A stretch of 64,000 nt of DNA from Cobetia amphilecti (GTDB lineage: Bacteria > Pseudomonadota > Gammaproteobacteria > Pseudomonadales > Halomonadaceae), in assembly GCF_030010415.1 (NCBI RefSeq), contig NZ_JASCSA010000005.1. One strand, written 5' to 3'. Made by a program: the position numbers and the translations under genes. Positions 45,344-54,077 of this stretch are shown one piece after another (positions within the stretch are counted from its first letter, which is position 1; every line of letters starts with the position of its first letter). Below the pieces are notes generated by a model. It had not been told where the DNA came from and ran no database searches. It saw nothing but the letters and a program-made list of their open reading frames with translations.

Positions 45344-45400
45344 GACCTCTCTCCAGACGCAGATCTATCTCCAGACGCAGACCTCTCTCTCCAGACGCAG
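45344..45400. repeat. Three near-tandem copies of an 18-20-base repeat
   Basis: CTCCAGACGCAG starts at 45351, 45369 and 45389; flanking ACCTCT-like sequence is also repeated. The last spacing has a two-base CT insertion. It abuts the soxG stop codon. Confidence 0.88.
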
Positions 45401-45402
45401 AA

Positions 45403-46104
45403 TCAGCCCTTGATGCAGACCCCGAATTCCTCGCTGGCATCCAGCAGCCAGCGGCCGAGGTAATCGGCGAAGCTTCTGCGCACCACCAGCTCGAATTCGC
45501 TCTCGCTGACGCGGCGCAGCACCAGTGTCGCCTTGGCGAACACCGCCGGCACGCCACGTCCGACCGGGAAGGCACGCGGGTGCACATCGGTGGGCGTCGA
45601 CTTCATCAGCACCTGACGCGCCTGGTCGCCACTCAGCGAGATGACGGTCTGACCACCGCTGACGTTGACCACCTGATAGCGGCCGGCCAACGCCTCATGC
45701 AGCGCCTTCTCGACAGTGAAGGCTTCCTCGCCGGGCACCAGGATCAGCCACTCATCCGGTGACAGCCACTGGATCGAGCGACCGCCCTCATTCTGGTGGA
45801 GGGTCGCCGGCGTCAACGGCAGCGCCAGACCCAGCGCCGCCTCGACACCCTCGGCGAAGCCCGGCTGCGCGGGGTCACCGCGCAGCGTCAGGTGACCGAG
45901 AAACGCCTTTTCCTGCAGCACGATGCCGGCATCGCCGTCATCGCGGGCCGTGAACAGATGCGCCAGCGGCGAACGGGCGCACTGAGCGTGGACCTCGGGC
46001 GTCGGGCGCTGGTCGATCACCGACGTCTGAGAACTTGTCATGTCCTGCGGCTGCGCATCGACGGCGGCACCCGCTTGCGGGTCGAGTGTGGTGGCATCAG
46101 ACAT
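45403..46104 (-). CDS. soxG: Sarcosine oxidase gamma subunit
   Basis: SoxG is the small gamma subunit of heterotetrameric sarcosine oxidase. The 233-residue product has the family pattern: SIQWLSPDEWLIL, VVNVSGGQTVISLSGDQARQVLMKSTPTDVHP, and FELVVRRSFADYLGRWLLDAS near the end. The ATG at 46104 overlaps the soxA stop by 8 bases. The first 45 residues, rich in Thr, Gln and Asp, are not conserved; the Met at residue 22 is a possible alternative start. It is the fourth of the four sox genes in order B-D-A-G. Confidence 0.92.
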   Translation of the reverse strand: MSDATTLDPQAGAAVDAQPQDMTSSQTSVIDQRPTPEVHAQCARSPLAHLFTARDDGDAGIVLQEKAFLGHLTLRGDPAQPGFAEGVEAALGLALPLTPATLHQNEGGRSIQWLSPDEWLILVPGEEAFTVEKALHEALAGRYQVVNVSGGQTVISLSGDQARQVLMKSTPTDVHPRAFPVGRGVPAVFAKATLVLRRVSESEFELVVRRSFADYLGRWLLDASEEFGVCIKG

Positions 46105-49100
46105 GCTGGCGCTCCCCTTTCTTGTCGTAGAACACCGGTGAGGTGATTTCGGCTTCCAGCGTCGTGCCATCGGCCTGCGGCAGGAACACCGTCTCGCCGA
46201 TGCGCTTGGCACCGCCCTTGACCACCGCCAGCGCGAAGCCATGTCCCAGCGTCGGGCTGTAGTAGCTGGAGGTCACGTGGCCGACCATCGGCATCGGGAT
46301 GGCATGCTCGGGGTCGAAGACGATCTGCGAGCCTTCCGGCAGCACGATGCGCTCATCGCCGGCCTTCTTGCGCGTCGGAATCAGGCCGACCATCTGCTTG
46401 CGGTCATCGCGACGGGTATCCGGACGCGACAGCGCACGCTTGCCGATCCAGGAATACGGCTTGTTGTAGCCGACGCACCACTGCATGCCGAGATCTTCCG
46501 GGGTGATCGAGCCATCGGTGTCCTGACCGACGATGATGAAGCCCTTCTCGGCGCGCAGCACGTGCATGGTCTCGGTGCCGTAGGGCGTGAGGCCGTACTT
46601 CTTGCCGCACTCGAACAGGCGCTTCCAGACATGCAGCCCGTAGTTGGCCGGCACGTTGAGCTCGTAGGACAGCTCGCCGGTGAAGGAGATGCGGAAGATG
46701 CGCCCGGGAATGTCGGCAATCAGTCCTTCACGCACTTCCATGAACTTGAAGCTGTCGCGATCAAGGTCGATGTCGGTCAGCTCGCCGACCAGCGCACGCG
46801 CCTCGGGGCCGGTGACGGTCAGGGTTGCCCAATGATCGGTGACGCTGGTCATCTGCACGTCCAGTTCCGGCCATTCGGTCTGGTGCCACAGTTCCAGCCA
46901 TTCCAGGATCGAGGCCGCGCCACCGGTGGTGGTGGTCATCAGGAAGTGGTCTTCGGCCAGACAGGTGGTGACACCGTCGTCCATCACCATGCCGTCGTCG
47001 TGACACATCAGGCCGTAGCGCGCCTTGCCGACGCCCAGCTTGGCCCAGGCATTGGTGTAGATGCGGTTGAGGAATTCGCGCGCATCGCGACCGGTGATGT
47101 CGATCTTGCCCAGGGTCGAGGCGTCCAGAACGCCGACCTTCTCGCGCACCGCCAGACACTCGCGCTCCACCGCGGCATGCATGTCCTCACTGCCCTGCGG
47201 GTAGTACCAGGGGCGCTTCCACTGGCCGACATCCTCGAACTTGGCGCCCTGCGCTACGTGCCATTCGTGCATCGCGGTGTAGCGGATCGGGTCGAACAGC
47301 TCGCCGCAGTGACGGCCGACGATGGCGCCGAAGGTCACCGGCGTGTAGTTGGGGCGGAACACGGTGGTACCGGTGTCGGGGATGGTCTGCCCCAGACAGC
47401 GCGCGGCGACCGCCATGCCGTTGATGTTGCCCAGCTTGCCCTGGTCGGTGCCGAAGCCCATCGCGGTGTAGCGCTTGACGTGCTCGATGGACTCGAAGCC
47501 TTCACGGGTGGCGAGCTCGATACCGGCGGCGGTGACGTCGTTCTGCAGATCGACGAACTGCTTGGGCGCGCGAGCGGTGGGCTTGTCGTGCGGCACCTGA
47601 TAGAGCGGCAGCATCGGCGTTTCTGCAAGTTCGGAGACCGCAGGCACCTCGGCCTGGGCGGTCTCGAACTCACAGGCTTCCACCGCGGCGACACCGCTGG
47701 CGTAGGCCGCGACCAGCACATCTTCCAGCGCGAAGCTGCCATTGGCGGCGCCGCAGGCATCGAAGCCCTTGAGCATCGGTGCGCCCAGCGCGGGCAGGAA
47801 GCCGTGGATCTCGTCGCTCCATACCGGACGCGCACCGGTGTGCGCCGCCAGGTGAACCACCGGGCTGTAGCCGCCGGAGCTCGCGATGGTGTCGCAGGCG
47901 AGCTCTTCCACTGCCCCCGTCACGCTGAAGGCATCGATATCGATGGCCGCGATGCGTGCGCCTGTCACGCGACGCTCGCCCTTGGCCTCGATCACCGCGG
48001 CGCCGGCGATGATGCGAATGCCCGCGGCACGCGCCGCCTCGACCATCACGCCGGCAGGGTCCGGACGCGCATCGGCGATCGCGACCACTTCACGACCGGC
48101 CGCCGCCCAGGCAAGTGCCGCGCGATAGGCGTGGTCGTTGTTGACCGACAGCACCAGCTTGTCACCGGCGGCGACGCCGTAACGGGTCAGATAGGTGGTG
48201 ACGGCACCGGCCAGCAGGTTGCCCGGCACATCGTTGTGGCTGTAGACCAGTGGCCGCTCGTGGGCGCCGGTGGCCATGATGACGCGATGGGCACGCACGC
48301 GGTGCAGACGTGAACGTGCCTGCTGGGCGCCGCGGGCATTCAAGGGCGCGAGGTCAGCCTGATGCTCGGTACGGCGCTCGTGCAGGGTCACGAAGTTGTG
48401 ATCGTGGTAGCCGTTGGCGGTGGTGCGCGGCAGCAGCTGCACATCCTCGCAGGCTTCGAGTTCCGCAAGCACCGCGTCACGCCATTCGATGGCAGGCTGG
48501 CCATCCAGGGTCTGATCGAGACAGTCCGCCGACATGGAGAGCAGCGAGCCACCCAGCTCTTCCTGCTCATCACACAGGATGACGCGCGCGCCGCTGCGGG
48601 CCGCGACCAGCGCCGCCATCAGGCCCGCCGGGCCGGAGCCGATCACCAGCACATCGGTGTGCTGATGCAGGTGATCGTAGATGTCCGGGTCCTCCTCGAG
48701 CGGAGAACGCCCGAGACCGGCGGCCTTGCGGATGTACTTCTCGTAGGTCATCCACAACGAGGCCGGCGCCATGAAGGTCTTGTAGTAGAAGCCCGGCGGC
48801 ATGAACTTGCCGCCCAGCTTGCCGACCTGCGGCAGGAAGCGGCTCATCAGGTCCTTCTGCGCCTTGACCCAGCCGCTGACGGCGTGGGCTTCCAGGCCGT
48901 CGTAGAGCGCCTGCTGGGTGGCACGCACGTTGGGCACCTGGCCGGCTTCGGTGCTGCCCAGCTGCAGGATGGCGTTGGGCTCTTCGGCACCGGCGGCGAC
49001 CAGACCGCGCGGACGCGCATACTTGAAGCTGGCGTTGAGCACGTCGAGGCCGTTGGCCATCAGTGCCGAGGCGAGGGTATCGCCTGCCAGGCCCTGATAG

Positions 49101-49204
49101 CGCTTGCCATTGAAGGTGAAGGTCAGCGGCGTGGCGCGATCGATGCGTCCACCCGAGGCGAGACGGCGCGGGGCAGCGGCGGTCTGGTTGTCTTGCTGGC
49201 TCAT
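46097..49204 (-). CDS. soxA: Sarcosine oxidase alpha subunit
   Basis: SoxA carries NAD and folate-binding domains of heterotetrameric sarcosine oxidase, which converts sarcosine to glycine, hydrogen peroxide and 5,10-methylene-THF. The 1035-residue product has an N-terminal 2Fe-2S-ferredoxin-like region (TFNGKRYQGLAGDTLASALMANG), a Rossmann motif VLVIGSGPAGLMAALVAARSG, a second nucleotide-binding half, and a C-terminal GcvT-like aminomethyltransferase domain (from about residue 650, with the GELSYELNVP and KGFIIVGQDTDG segments). Length is typical. Start overlaps soxD (ATGA) and stop overlaps soxG. Confidence 0.96.
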   Translation of the reverse strand: MSQQDNQTAAAPRRLASGGRIDRATPLTFTFNGKRYQGLAGDTLASALMANGLDVLNASFKYARPRGLVAAGAEEPNAILQLGSTEAGQVPNVRATQQALYDGLEAHAVSGWVKAQKDLMSRFLPQVGKLGGKFMPPGFYYKTFMAPASLWMTYEKYIRKAAGLGRSPLEEDPDIYDHLHQHTDVLVIGSGPAGLMAALVAARSGARVILCDEQEELGGSLLSMSADCLDQTLDGQPAIEWRDAVLAELEACEDVQLLPRTTANGYHDHNFVTLHERRTEHQADLAPLNARGAQQARSRLHRVRAHRVIMATGAHERPLVYSHNDVPGNLLAGAVTTYLTRYGVAAGDKLVLSVNNDHAYRAALAWAAAGREVVAIADARPDPAGVMVEAARAAGIRIIAGAAVIEAKGERRVTGARIAAIDIDAFSVTGAVEELACDTIASSGGYSPVVHLAAHTGARPVWSDEIHGFLPALGAPMLKGFDACGAANGSFALEDVLVAAYASGVAAVEACEFETAQAEVPAVSELAETPMLPLYQVPHDKPTARAPKQFVDLQNDVTAAGIELATREGFESIEHVKRYTAMGFGTDQGKLGNINGMAVAARCLGQTIPDTGTTVFRPNYTPVTFGAIVGRHCGELFDPIRYTAMHEWHVAQGAKFEDVGQWKRPWYYPQGSEDMHAAVERECLAVREKVGVLDASTLGKIDITGRDAREFLNRIYTNAWAKLGVGKARYGLMCHDDGMVMDDGVTTCLAEDHFLMTTTTGGAASILEWLELWHQTEWPELDVQMTSVTDHWATLTVTGPEARALVGELTDIDLDRDSFKFMEVREGLIADIPGRIFRISFTGELSYELNVPANYGLHVWKRLFECGKKYGLTPYGTETMHVLRAEKGFIIVGQDTDGSITPEDLGMQWCVGYNKPYSWIGKRALSRPDTRRDDRKQMVGLIPTRKKAGDERIVLPEGSQIVFDPEHAIPMPMVGHVTSSYYSPTLGHGFALAVVKGGAKRIGETVFLPQADGTTLEAEITSPVFYDKKGERQHV

Positions 49205-49527
49205 GCGCTCACCCCCTTGGCTTGCGTAGTCGGATCGGCTTTCGTCTCACCGGTGATGGTGGGCTGCTCGCCCATGCGATAGGTCTCGAGAATCTCGTAG
49301 GTCACGGTGTGGCGGGTGATGTTGAAATACTTGCGACAGCCCACGGCGTGAATCCACAGCTCGTGGTGGACGCCACGCGGGTTGTTGCGGAAGAACAGAT
49401 AATCCCCCCACTCGGCATCGGAGCAGGCTTCGGGGTCCTTCGGGCGCTCGATATGCGCCTGGCCCTTGACGTGGAATTCCTCTTCCTCGCGCAGCTCGCC
49501 GCAGTAGGGACAGAAGATATGCATCAT
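49201..49527 (-). CDS. soxD: Sarcosine oxidase delta subunit
   Basis: SoxD is the small zinc-binding subunit. The 108-residue product begins with CPYCGELREEEEF and has the strongly conserved WGDYLFFRNNPRGVHHELWIH segment, then GCRKYFNITRHTVTYEI. These two blocks are diagnostic. Two adjacent ATG codons (49527, 49524) are possible; AGGAGA lies upstream. The C-terminal 20 residues are variable. It lies 25 bases after soxB and overlaps soxA by four bases. Confidence 0.95.
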   Translation of the reverse strand: MMHIFCPYCGELREEEEFHVKGQAHIERPKDPEACSDAEWGDYLFFRNNPRGVHHELWIHAVGCRKYFNITRHTVTYEILETYRMGEQPTITGETKADPTTQAKGVSA

Positions 49528-49552
49528 GGTCGGTCGTCTCCTGACGGCAGGT

Positions 49553-50803
49553 TCAGTGCGCGACGCCAGCGGCGCCGTGTTCGTCGATCAGCTTGCCCGT
49601 GTTGAAACGGTCATAGGAGAAGGGTTCTGCCAGCGGATGGGTGCGCCCCTTGGCCAGTGTCCAGGCAAAGACGTTGCCGGACCCCGGCGTGGCCTTGAAG
49701 CCACCGGTCCCCCAACCGCAGTTGAAATAGAGCCCCTTCACGGGCGTCTTGGAAATGATCGGACAGGCGTCCGGGCAGGTGTCGACGATGCCGCCCCACT
49801 GACGGTTCATGCGTACCCGCGAGAAGATCGGGAACATCTCGACGATGGCCTGCAGGGTGTGCTCGATGGTCGGGTAGCTGCCACGCTGGCCGTAGCCCAC
49901 GTAGCCGTCGATGCCGGCACCGATGACCAGGTCGCCCTTGTCCGACTGGCTGACATAACCGTGGACGTGGTTGGACATCACCACGGTGTCGAGAATCGGC
50001 TTGAGCGGCTCGGAGACCAGCGCCTGCAGCGGGTGGGATTCCAGCGGCAGGCGGAAGCCGGCCTTCTCGGCCATCACCCCGGAGTTGCCGGCGGTGACCA
50101 CGCCGACACGCTTGGCACCGATGAAGCCGCGTGAGGTTTCCACCCCGACGATGGCGCCATCCTGCTTGCGGAAGCCAGTGACTTCGGTCTGCTGGATCAG
50201 GTCGACGCCGAGGCTGTCGGCACCGCGCGCGAAGCCCCAGGCCACGGCGTCGTGACGTGCCACGCCACCGCGCGGCTGCCAGGAGGCGCCGAGAATCGGG
50301 TAGCGTGCGCGGCTCGAGCAGTCCATCGCCGGCACCAGTTCCTGCACCTGCTGAGCATCCAGCACTTCGCCATCGATGCCCTGCAGACGGTTGGCATTCA
50401 CGCGCCGCTGGATGTCACGCATGTCCTGCAGGGTGTGGCCCAGGTTGAGCACGCCACGCTGGGAGAACATCACGTTGTAGTTGAGATCCTGGGACAGGCC
50501 TTCCCACAGCTTCATGGAGTGCTCGTAGAGCGCCGCCGCCTCATCCCACAGATAGTTGGAGCGCACCAGGGTGGTGTTGCGCGCGGTATTGCCGCCGCCC
50601 AACCAGCCCTTCTCGATCACCGCGACATTGGTGATGCCGTGCTCCTTGGCCAGATAGTAGGCCGTGGCCAGACCATGCCCGCCGCCACCGACGATGACGA
50701 CGTCGTATTCCTTCTTGGGTTCTGGACTACGCCAGACCTTCTGCCAGTTCTCATGGTGGCTGAGCGCATGCTTGACCAGCCCGAATCCCGAGTAACGCTG
50801 CAT
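49553..50803 (-). CDS. soxB: Sarcosine oxidase beta subunit
   Basis: SoxB is the flavin-bearing catalytic subunit. In the known enzymes FMN is covalently bound to a histidine of this chain and FAD is bound by a glycine-rich motif, here VVIVGGGGHGLATAYYLAKEHG near residue 35. The 416-residue product also shows the conserved WLGGGNTARNTTLVRSNYLWDEAA and a C-terminal VKGLYFNCGWGTGGFKATPGSG. The ATG at 50803 follows GAGGAGGG, the best ribosome site of the operon. It is preceded by glyA on the same strand. Confidence 0.96.
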   Translation of the reverse strand: MQRYSGFGLVKHALSHHENWQKVWRSPEPKKEYDVVIVGGGGHGLATAYYLAKEHGITNVAVIEKGWLGGGNTARNTTLVRSNYLWDEAAALYEHSMKLWEGLSQDLNYNVMFSQRGVLNLGHTLQDMRDIQRRVNANRLQGIDGEVLDAQQVQELVPAMDCSSRARYPILGASWQPRGGVARHDAVAWGFARGADSLGVDLIQQTEVTGFRKQDGAIVGVETSRGFIGAKRVGVVTAGNSGVMAEKAGFRLPLESHPLQALVSEPLKPILDTVVMSNHVHGYVSQSDKGDLVIGAGIDGYVGYGQRGSYPTIEHTLQAIVEMFPIFSRVRMNRQWGGIVDTCPDACPIISKTPVKGLYFNCGWGTGGFKATPGSGNVFAWTLAKGRTHPLAEPFSYDRFNTGKLIDEHGAAGVAH

Positions 50804-50854
50804 TTGCCACCCTCCTCACATCTTTGCCACCGCAAGCGCTGTCCGGTGCTCTCG

Positions 50855-50892
50855 CCCGAGTGATGTCTGTTGTTGTCACCCGAGTGATGTCT
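50855..50892. repeat. Direct repeat, 14 bases, 24 bases apart
   Basis: CCCGAGTGATGTCT occurs at 50855 and 50879 in the glyA-soxB gap, one more example of short intergenic duplication here. Confidence 0.8.
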
Positions 50893-50944
50893 CTGCGCTT
50901 GCGGCATGTGTCGTTGTTATCGTTGTCTCTCGCCAGCGCCTTGT

Positions 50945-52255
50945 TCAGGCAAGCGCGGCGGGGTCGGTCACGCTGTTCGATGCATAGACCGGGAAGCGGG
51001 CACAGACTTCCTCGACCTTGCCGCGCACCTCGGCTTCCACCTTGGCGCTCTCGCCGGTGGACAGCGCGTCGAGCAGATCACAGATCCAGCCGGCCAGTGC
51101 CTCGCATTCCGCCTCGCCGAAGCCGCGCGTGGTGGCGGCCGGAGTGCCGATGCGCAGCCCGGATGTCACGAAGGGACTCTGCGGGTCATTCGGCACGCTG
51201 TTCTTGTTGACGGTGATATGGGCGCGGCCCAGTGAGGCATCCGCGTCCTTGCCGGTCACGCCCTGACGGATCAGCGAGACGAGGAACAGGTGGTCATCGG
51301 TACCGCCGGAGACCACGTCATAGCCGCGCGCCATGAAGACCTCGGCCATCACGCGGGCATTGGCGATCACGCGGGCCTGATAGCTGACGAAGTCCTGGCT
51401 CATCGCTTCCTTGAAGGCCGCGGCCTTGGCGGCGATGACGTGCATCAGCGGGCCGCCCTGCTGGCCGGGGAAGACGGCGCCATTGAGCTTCTTGTGCAGC
51501 GCTTCATCACCGGTGGCGGAGAGAATCAGGCCACCGCGCGGGCCGCGCAGCGTCTTGTGCGTGGTGGTGGTGACGACATGGGCGTAGGGCAGCGGGCTCG
51601 GGTAGTGACCCGCCGCGACCAGACCGGCCACGTGGGCCATGTCGACCATCAGCCAGGCGCCGATCTCGTCGGCGATATCGCGGAAGCGACGCCAGTTGAC
51701 CACCCGCGAGTAGGCGGAGAAGCCGGCGATGATCATCTTCGGCTTGTGCTCGCGCGCCAGACGTTCCATTTCCTCGTAGTCCAGCTCGCCGCTCTCGGTC
51801 AGGCCGTATTGGATGGCGTTGTAGTGCTTGCCGGAGAAGTTGGGCGCCGCGCCGTGGGTCAGGTGGCCACCATGCGCCAGGCTCATGCCGAGGATGGTGT
51901 CGCCCGGCGAGACGAGTGCCATGAACACGGCCGCGTTGGCCTGGGCGCCGGAGTGCGGCTGCACGTTGGCGTAGTCACAGCCGAACAACGCACAGGCGCG
52001 CTCGATGGCCAGCGTCTCGACCTTGTCGACGAATTCGCAGCCGCCGTAGTAGCGCTTGCCGGGATAGCCTTCGGCGTACTTGTTGGTCAGCTGACTGCCC
52101 TGAGCCTCCATCACCAGCGGGCTTGCATAGTTCTCGGAGGCGATCAGCTCGATATGCGCTTCCTGACGCGCTGTCTCTTCGAGGATGGCCTCGGCCAGTG
52201 CAGGGTCGAGTCTGGCCAGTCGGTCATCACGGGTGTAGCCATGTTGCTGAGACAT
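50945..52255 (-). CDS. glyA: Serine hydroxymethyltransferase
   Basis: GlyA interconverts glycine plus 5,10-methylene-THF with serine, using PLP. The 436-residue product shows ELIASENYASPLVMEAQGS, HGGHLTHGA, the PLP site VTTTTHKTLRGPRGG (K234), and FPGQQGGPLMHVIAAKA. GGAGG precedes the ATG. It is the first gene of the sox cluster, so it would handle glycine and methylene-THF from sarcosine oxidation; the genome probably has another housekeeping glyA, but that cannot be seen here. No riboswitch is evident upstream. Confidence 0.95.
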   Translation of the reverse strand: MSQQHGYTRDDRLARLDPALAEAILEETARQEAHIELIASENYASPLVMEAQGSQLTNKYAEGYPGKRYYGGCEFVDKVETLAIERACALFGCDYANVQPHSGAQANAAVFMALVSPGDTILGMSLAHGGHLTHGAAPNFSGKHYNAIQYGLTESGELDYEEMERLAREHKPKMIIAGFSAYSRVVNWRRFRDIADEIGAWLMVDMAHVAGLVAAGHYPSPLPYAHVVTTTTHKTLRGPRGGLILSATGDEALHKKLNGAVFPGQQGGPLMHVIAAKAAAFKEAMSQDFVSYQARVIANARVMAEVFMARGYDVVSGGTDDHLFLVSLIRQGVTGKDADASLGRAHITVNKNSVPNDPQSPFVTSGLRIGTPAATTRGFGEAECEALAGWICDLLDALSTGESAKVEAEVRGKVEEVCARFPVYASNSVTDPAALA

Positions 52256-52627
52256 TGCGCGCCTCCGGTAAGCGGATCGTTGTTGTTGGAGTGGATCGAT
52301 GAAGGGTGATCAGTGTTCGTCTGTTCGCTCAAATCCTGTCGAGTCAGCCGGCGCCAAGGCCATGGGTGGCTGTCTTGACCCGATACTAGCCCTGCCCCCC
52401 TGCGGCAAACTGCTTGTCAGCGTCACCCCGCAGCGCGAATGCGACATCGGCAGGCAAAAGCGACATCTCGACGGCCCGCGCAGAGCTGCTGCGAATAGTG
52501 GCTGCCCGCCACTGGCGCTACACCGAAGCCCCTGCGGGCAGGTATGCTAGACACCGATATCGTGCGATCAGGCGCCGGATGACGACTGATCCATGCAAGC
52601 GCGCGCCTGAGGAAGGGAGTTGAGAAT
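52256..52627. other. Divergent promoter region, glyA and AEC transporter
   Basis: No gene seen in 372 bases. It must contain the glyA-sox promoter and the AEC transporter promoter. A GbdR- or SouR-type activator site is expected from known sarcosine operons, but I cannot identify one by eye. Confidence 0.5.
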
Positions 52628-53518
52628 ATGCTGATGGAATTGCTGGCGGTGATGGCACCGGTACTGTGTGGCGCCGCCATCGGCTTCTTCTGGGTCAGGC
52701 TGGGCAACGACTACCCGATGGCCTTCGTCACCCGGCTGGTGCTCTACATCGGCACGCCGGCGCTGATCCTCAATGCGCTGGGTAGCGCCGAGATCGACAA
52801 CTCGAGCTTCCTGCGTACGGGCCTGGCGACGCTGTCCGTGATGGCTCTGCTGCTGGCGCTGAGCTGGCCCTTCGCGCGCCTGATCGGCAAGCCCTGGAAG
52901 GTCGCGGTGGCGCCGTTGCTGTTCTCCAACGTCGGCAACATGGGCCTGCCGGTCTCGCTCTACGCCTTCGGTCAGGCCGGCTTCGCCTACGCCATCACCA
53001 TCATGGTCACCATGTCGCTGCTGCAGTTCACCCTCGGCGCCTGGCTTGCCAGCACCAGCGGCAACCCGCTGCGCAGCGTGGTGCGCTCGCCGACCATCTG
53101 GGCCAGCATCGTCGCCACCCTCATGCTGCTCTGCGATGTGCACATGCCGCGCTTCGTCGCCAACAGCCTGGAGTTGATCTCCGGCTTCACCGTGCCGCTG
53201 ATGCTGATCACCCTGGGCGTGTCGCTGGCCAGCATTCGCGTCAGGAATCTGGCGGCGGGCGTGGGCTTCAGTGTCCTGCGCATTCCCTTTGCCGCCCTGT
53301 GTGCCTGGGGGATCGGCACCCTGCTGGACCTGCCCCCGCTGGCGCTGCATGTGTTGACCATGCAGATGGCCATGCCGGTGGCGGTCTACAACTACATGTT
53401 CGCCCAGAAGGCCGGGCGTGAGCCGGAGTACGTCGCTACGCTGGTATTCTGCTCGACGCTCGCCGCCTTCCTCTATCTGCCCATGCTGCTGGCGGCGATG
53501 GGGGCGACACTGGGCTGA
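52628..53518 (+). CDS. AEC-family transporter
   Basis: A 296-residue, roughly ten-helix protein of the auxin efflux carrier/bile-acid-like family. Hallmarks are the early VLYIGTPALILNALGS and the conserved LLFSNVGNMGLPVSLYAFGQ, and later MQMAMPVAVYNYMFAQ. Bacterial members move small carboxylates such as malate; substrate here is unknown. A GGAG lies 12 bases upstream of the ATG at 52628; a second ATG two codons on is equally possible. It is divergent from glyA-sox, so a link to that pathway is conceivable but unproven. Confidence 0.85.
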   Translation: MLMELLAVMAPVLCGAAIGFFWVRLGNDYPMAFVTRLVLYIGTPALILNALGSAEIDNSSFLRTGLATLSVMALLLALSWPFARLIGKPWKVAVAPLLFSNVGNMGLPVSLYAFGQAGFAYAITIMVTMSLLQFTLGAWLASTSGNPLRSVVRSPTIWASIVATLMLLCDVHMPRFVANSLELISGFTVPLMLITLGVSLASIRVRNLAAGVGFSVLRIPFAALCAWGIGTLLDLPPLALHVLTMQMAMPVAVYNYMFAQKAGREPEYVATLVFCSTLAAFLYLPMLLAAMGATLG

Positions 53519-54077
53519 GCAGACTGCGGCTGCCCGAGCATTTCCGCAGTGAATGACAGGCACAAAAAAACCACGCGAGCCTGAGCTTGCGTGGTCGTGT
53601 GACACCTTCCTGCGGAAACTGCCGTGCCGTGAAGAAGACGGTATTGCACCATCCCGATATTGAGCAGCACGGCGCTTCCTGTTGCGACGATCAGCCTTGT
53701 AGTCCTGCTGGCACCCGCTCCCGGCCTGGAGGTGGCGCACTGTTCCCCTGTGTCATCATTGCCCTTTTGACCAAACCCGTGACTGGAGTGGCAGTCGTGG
53801 ACCTGACGTGAACGCTCTCCGCTCTCGACCCGCAGCTGAAGGTGGCATGCAGCCCAACGGGGCCTTGTGCTTATGGCACCAGGGCAAACCCTGGCATGGC
53901 CTGGCGGGACTTCCCGCAGAGCCCCCTGCACTGCATGCGCTCATTCACGTGGCAACATCTGAAGGGTAGCCCCGAAGTCGTCTGCACCTCCAGATGGTTT
54001 GTGCCGTCTTCCTGCGCGAGTCGACTTGCTCATGAACCTGAGCATGAAGTCTTAGAGCACTCATGCCGAGCAGACTG
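53519..54077. other. Gap between AEC transporter and nhaC
   Basis: No gene I can support. It contains a minus-strand terminator (53563-53594) and small palindromes such as CCAGGGCAAACCCTGG near 53879-53894. A minus-strand transcript from nhaC, or a small RNA, may end there. Confidence 0.5.
53563..53594 (-). terminator. Rho-independent terminator, minus strand
   Basis: CCACGCGAGC and GCTTGCGTGG pair with one wobble around CTGA; on the minus strand seven T follow and then GTGCCTG. It lies about 480 bases downstream of nhaC, the only known minus-strand gene to its right. Confidence 0.85.

Noticed and set aside
53473..53931. 152-codon minus-strand frame across the terminator
   Set aside because: It reads through the terminator hairpin and into the AEC gene, which makes a real gene unlikely.
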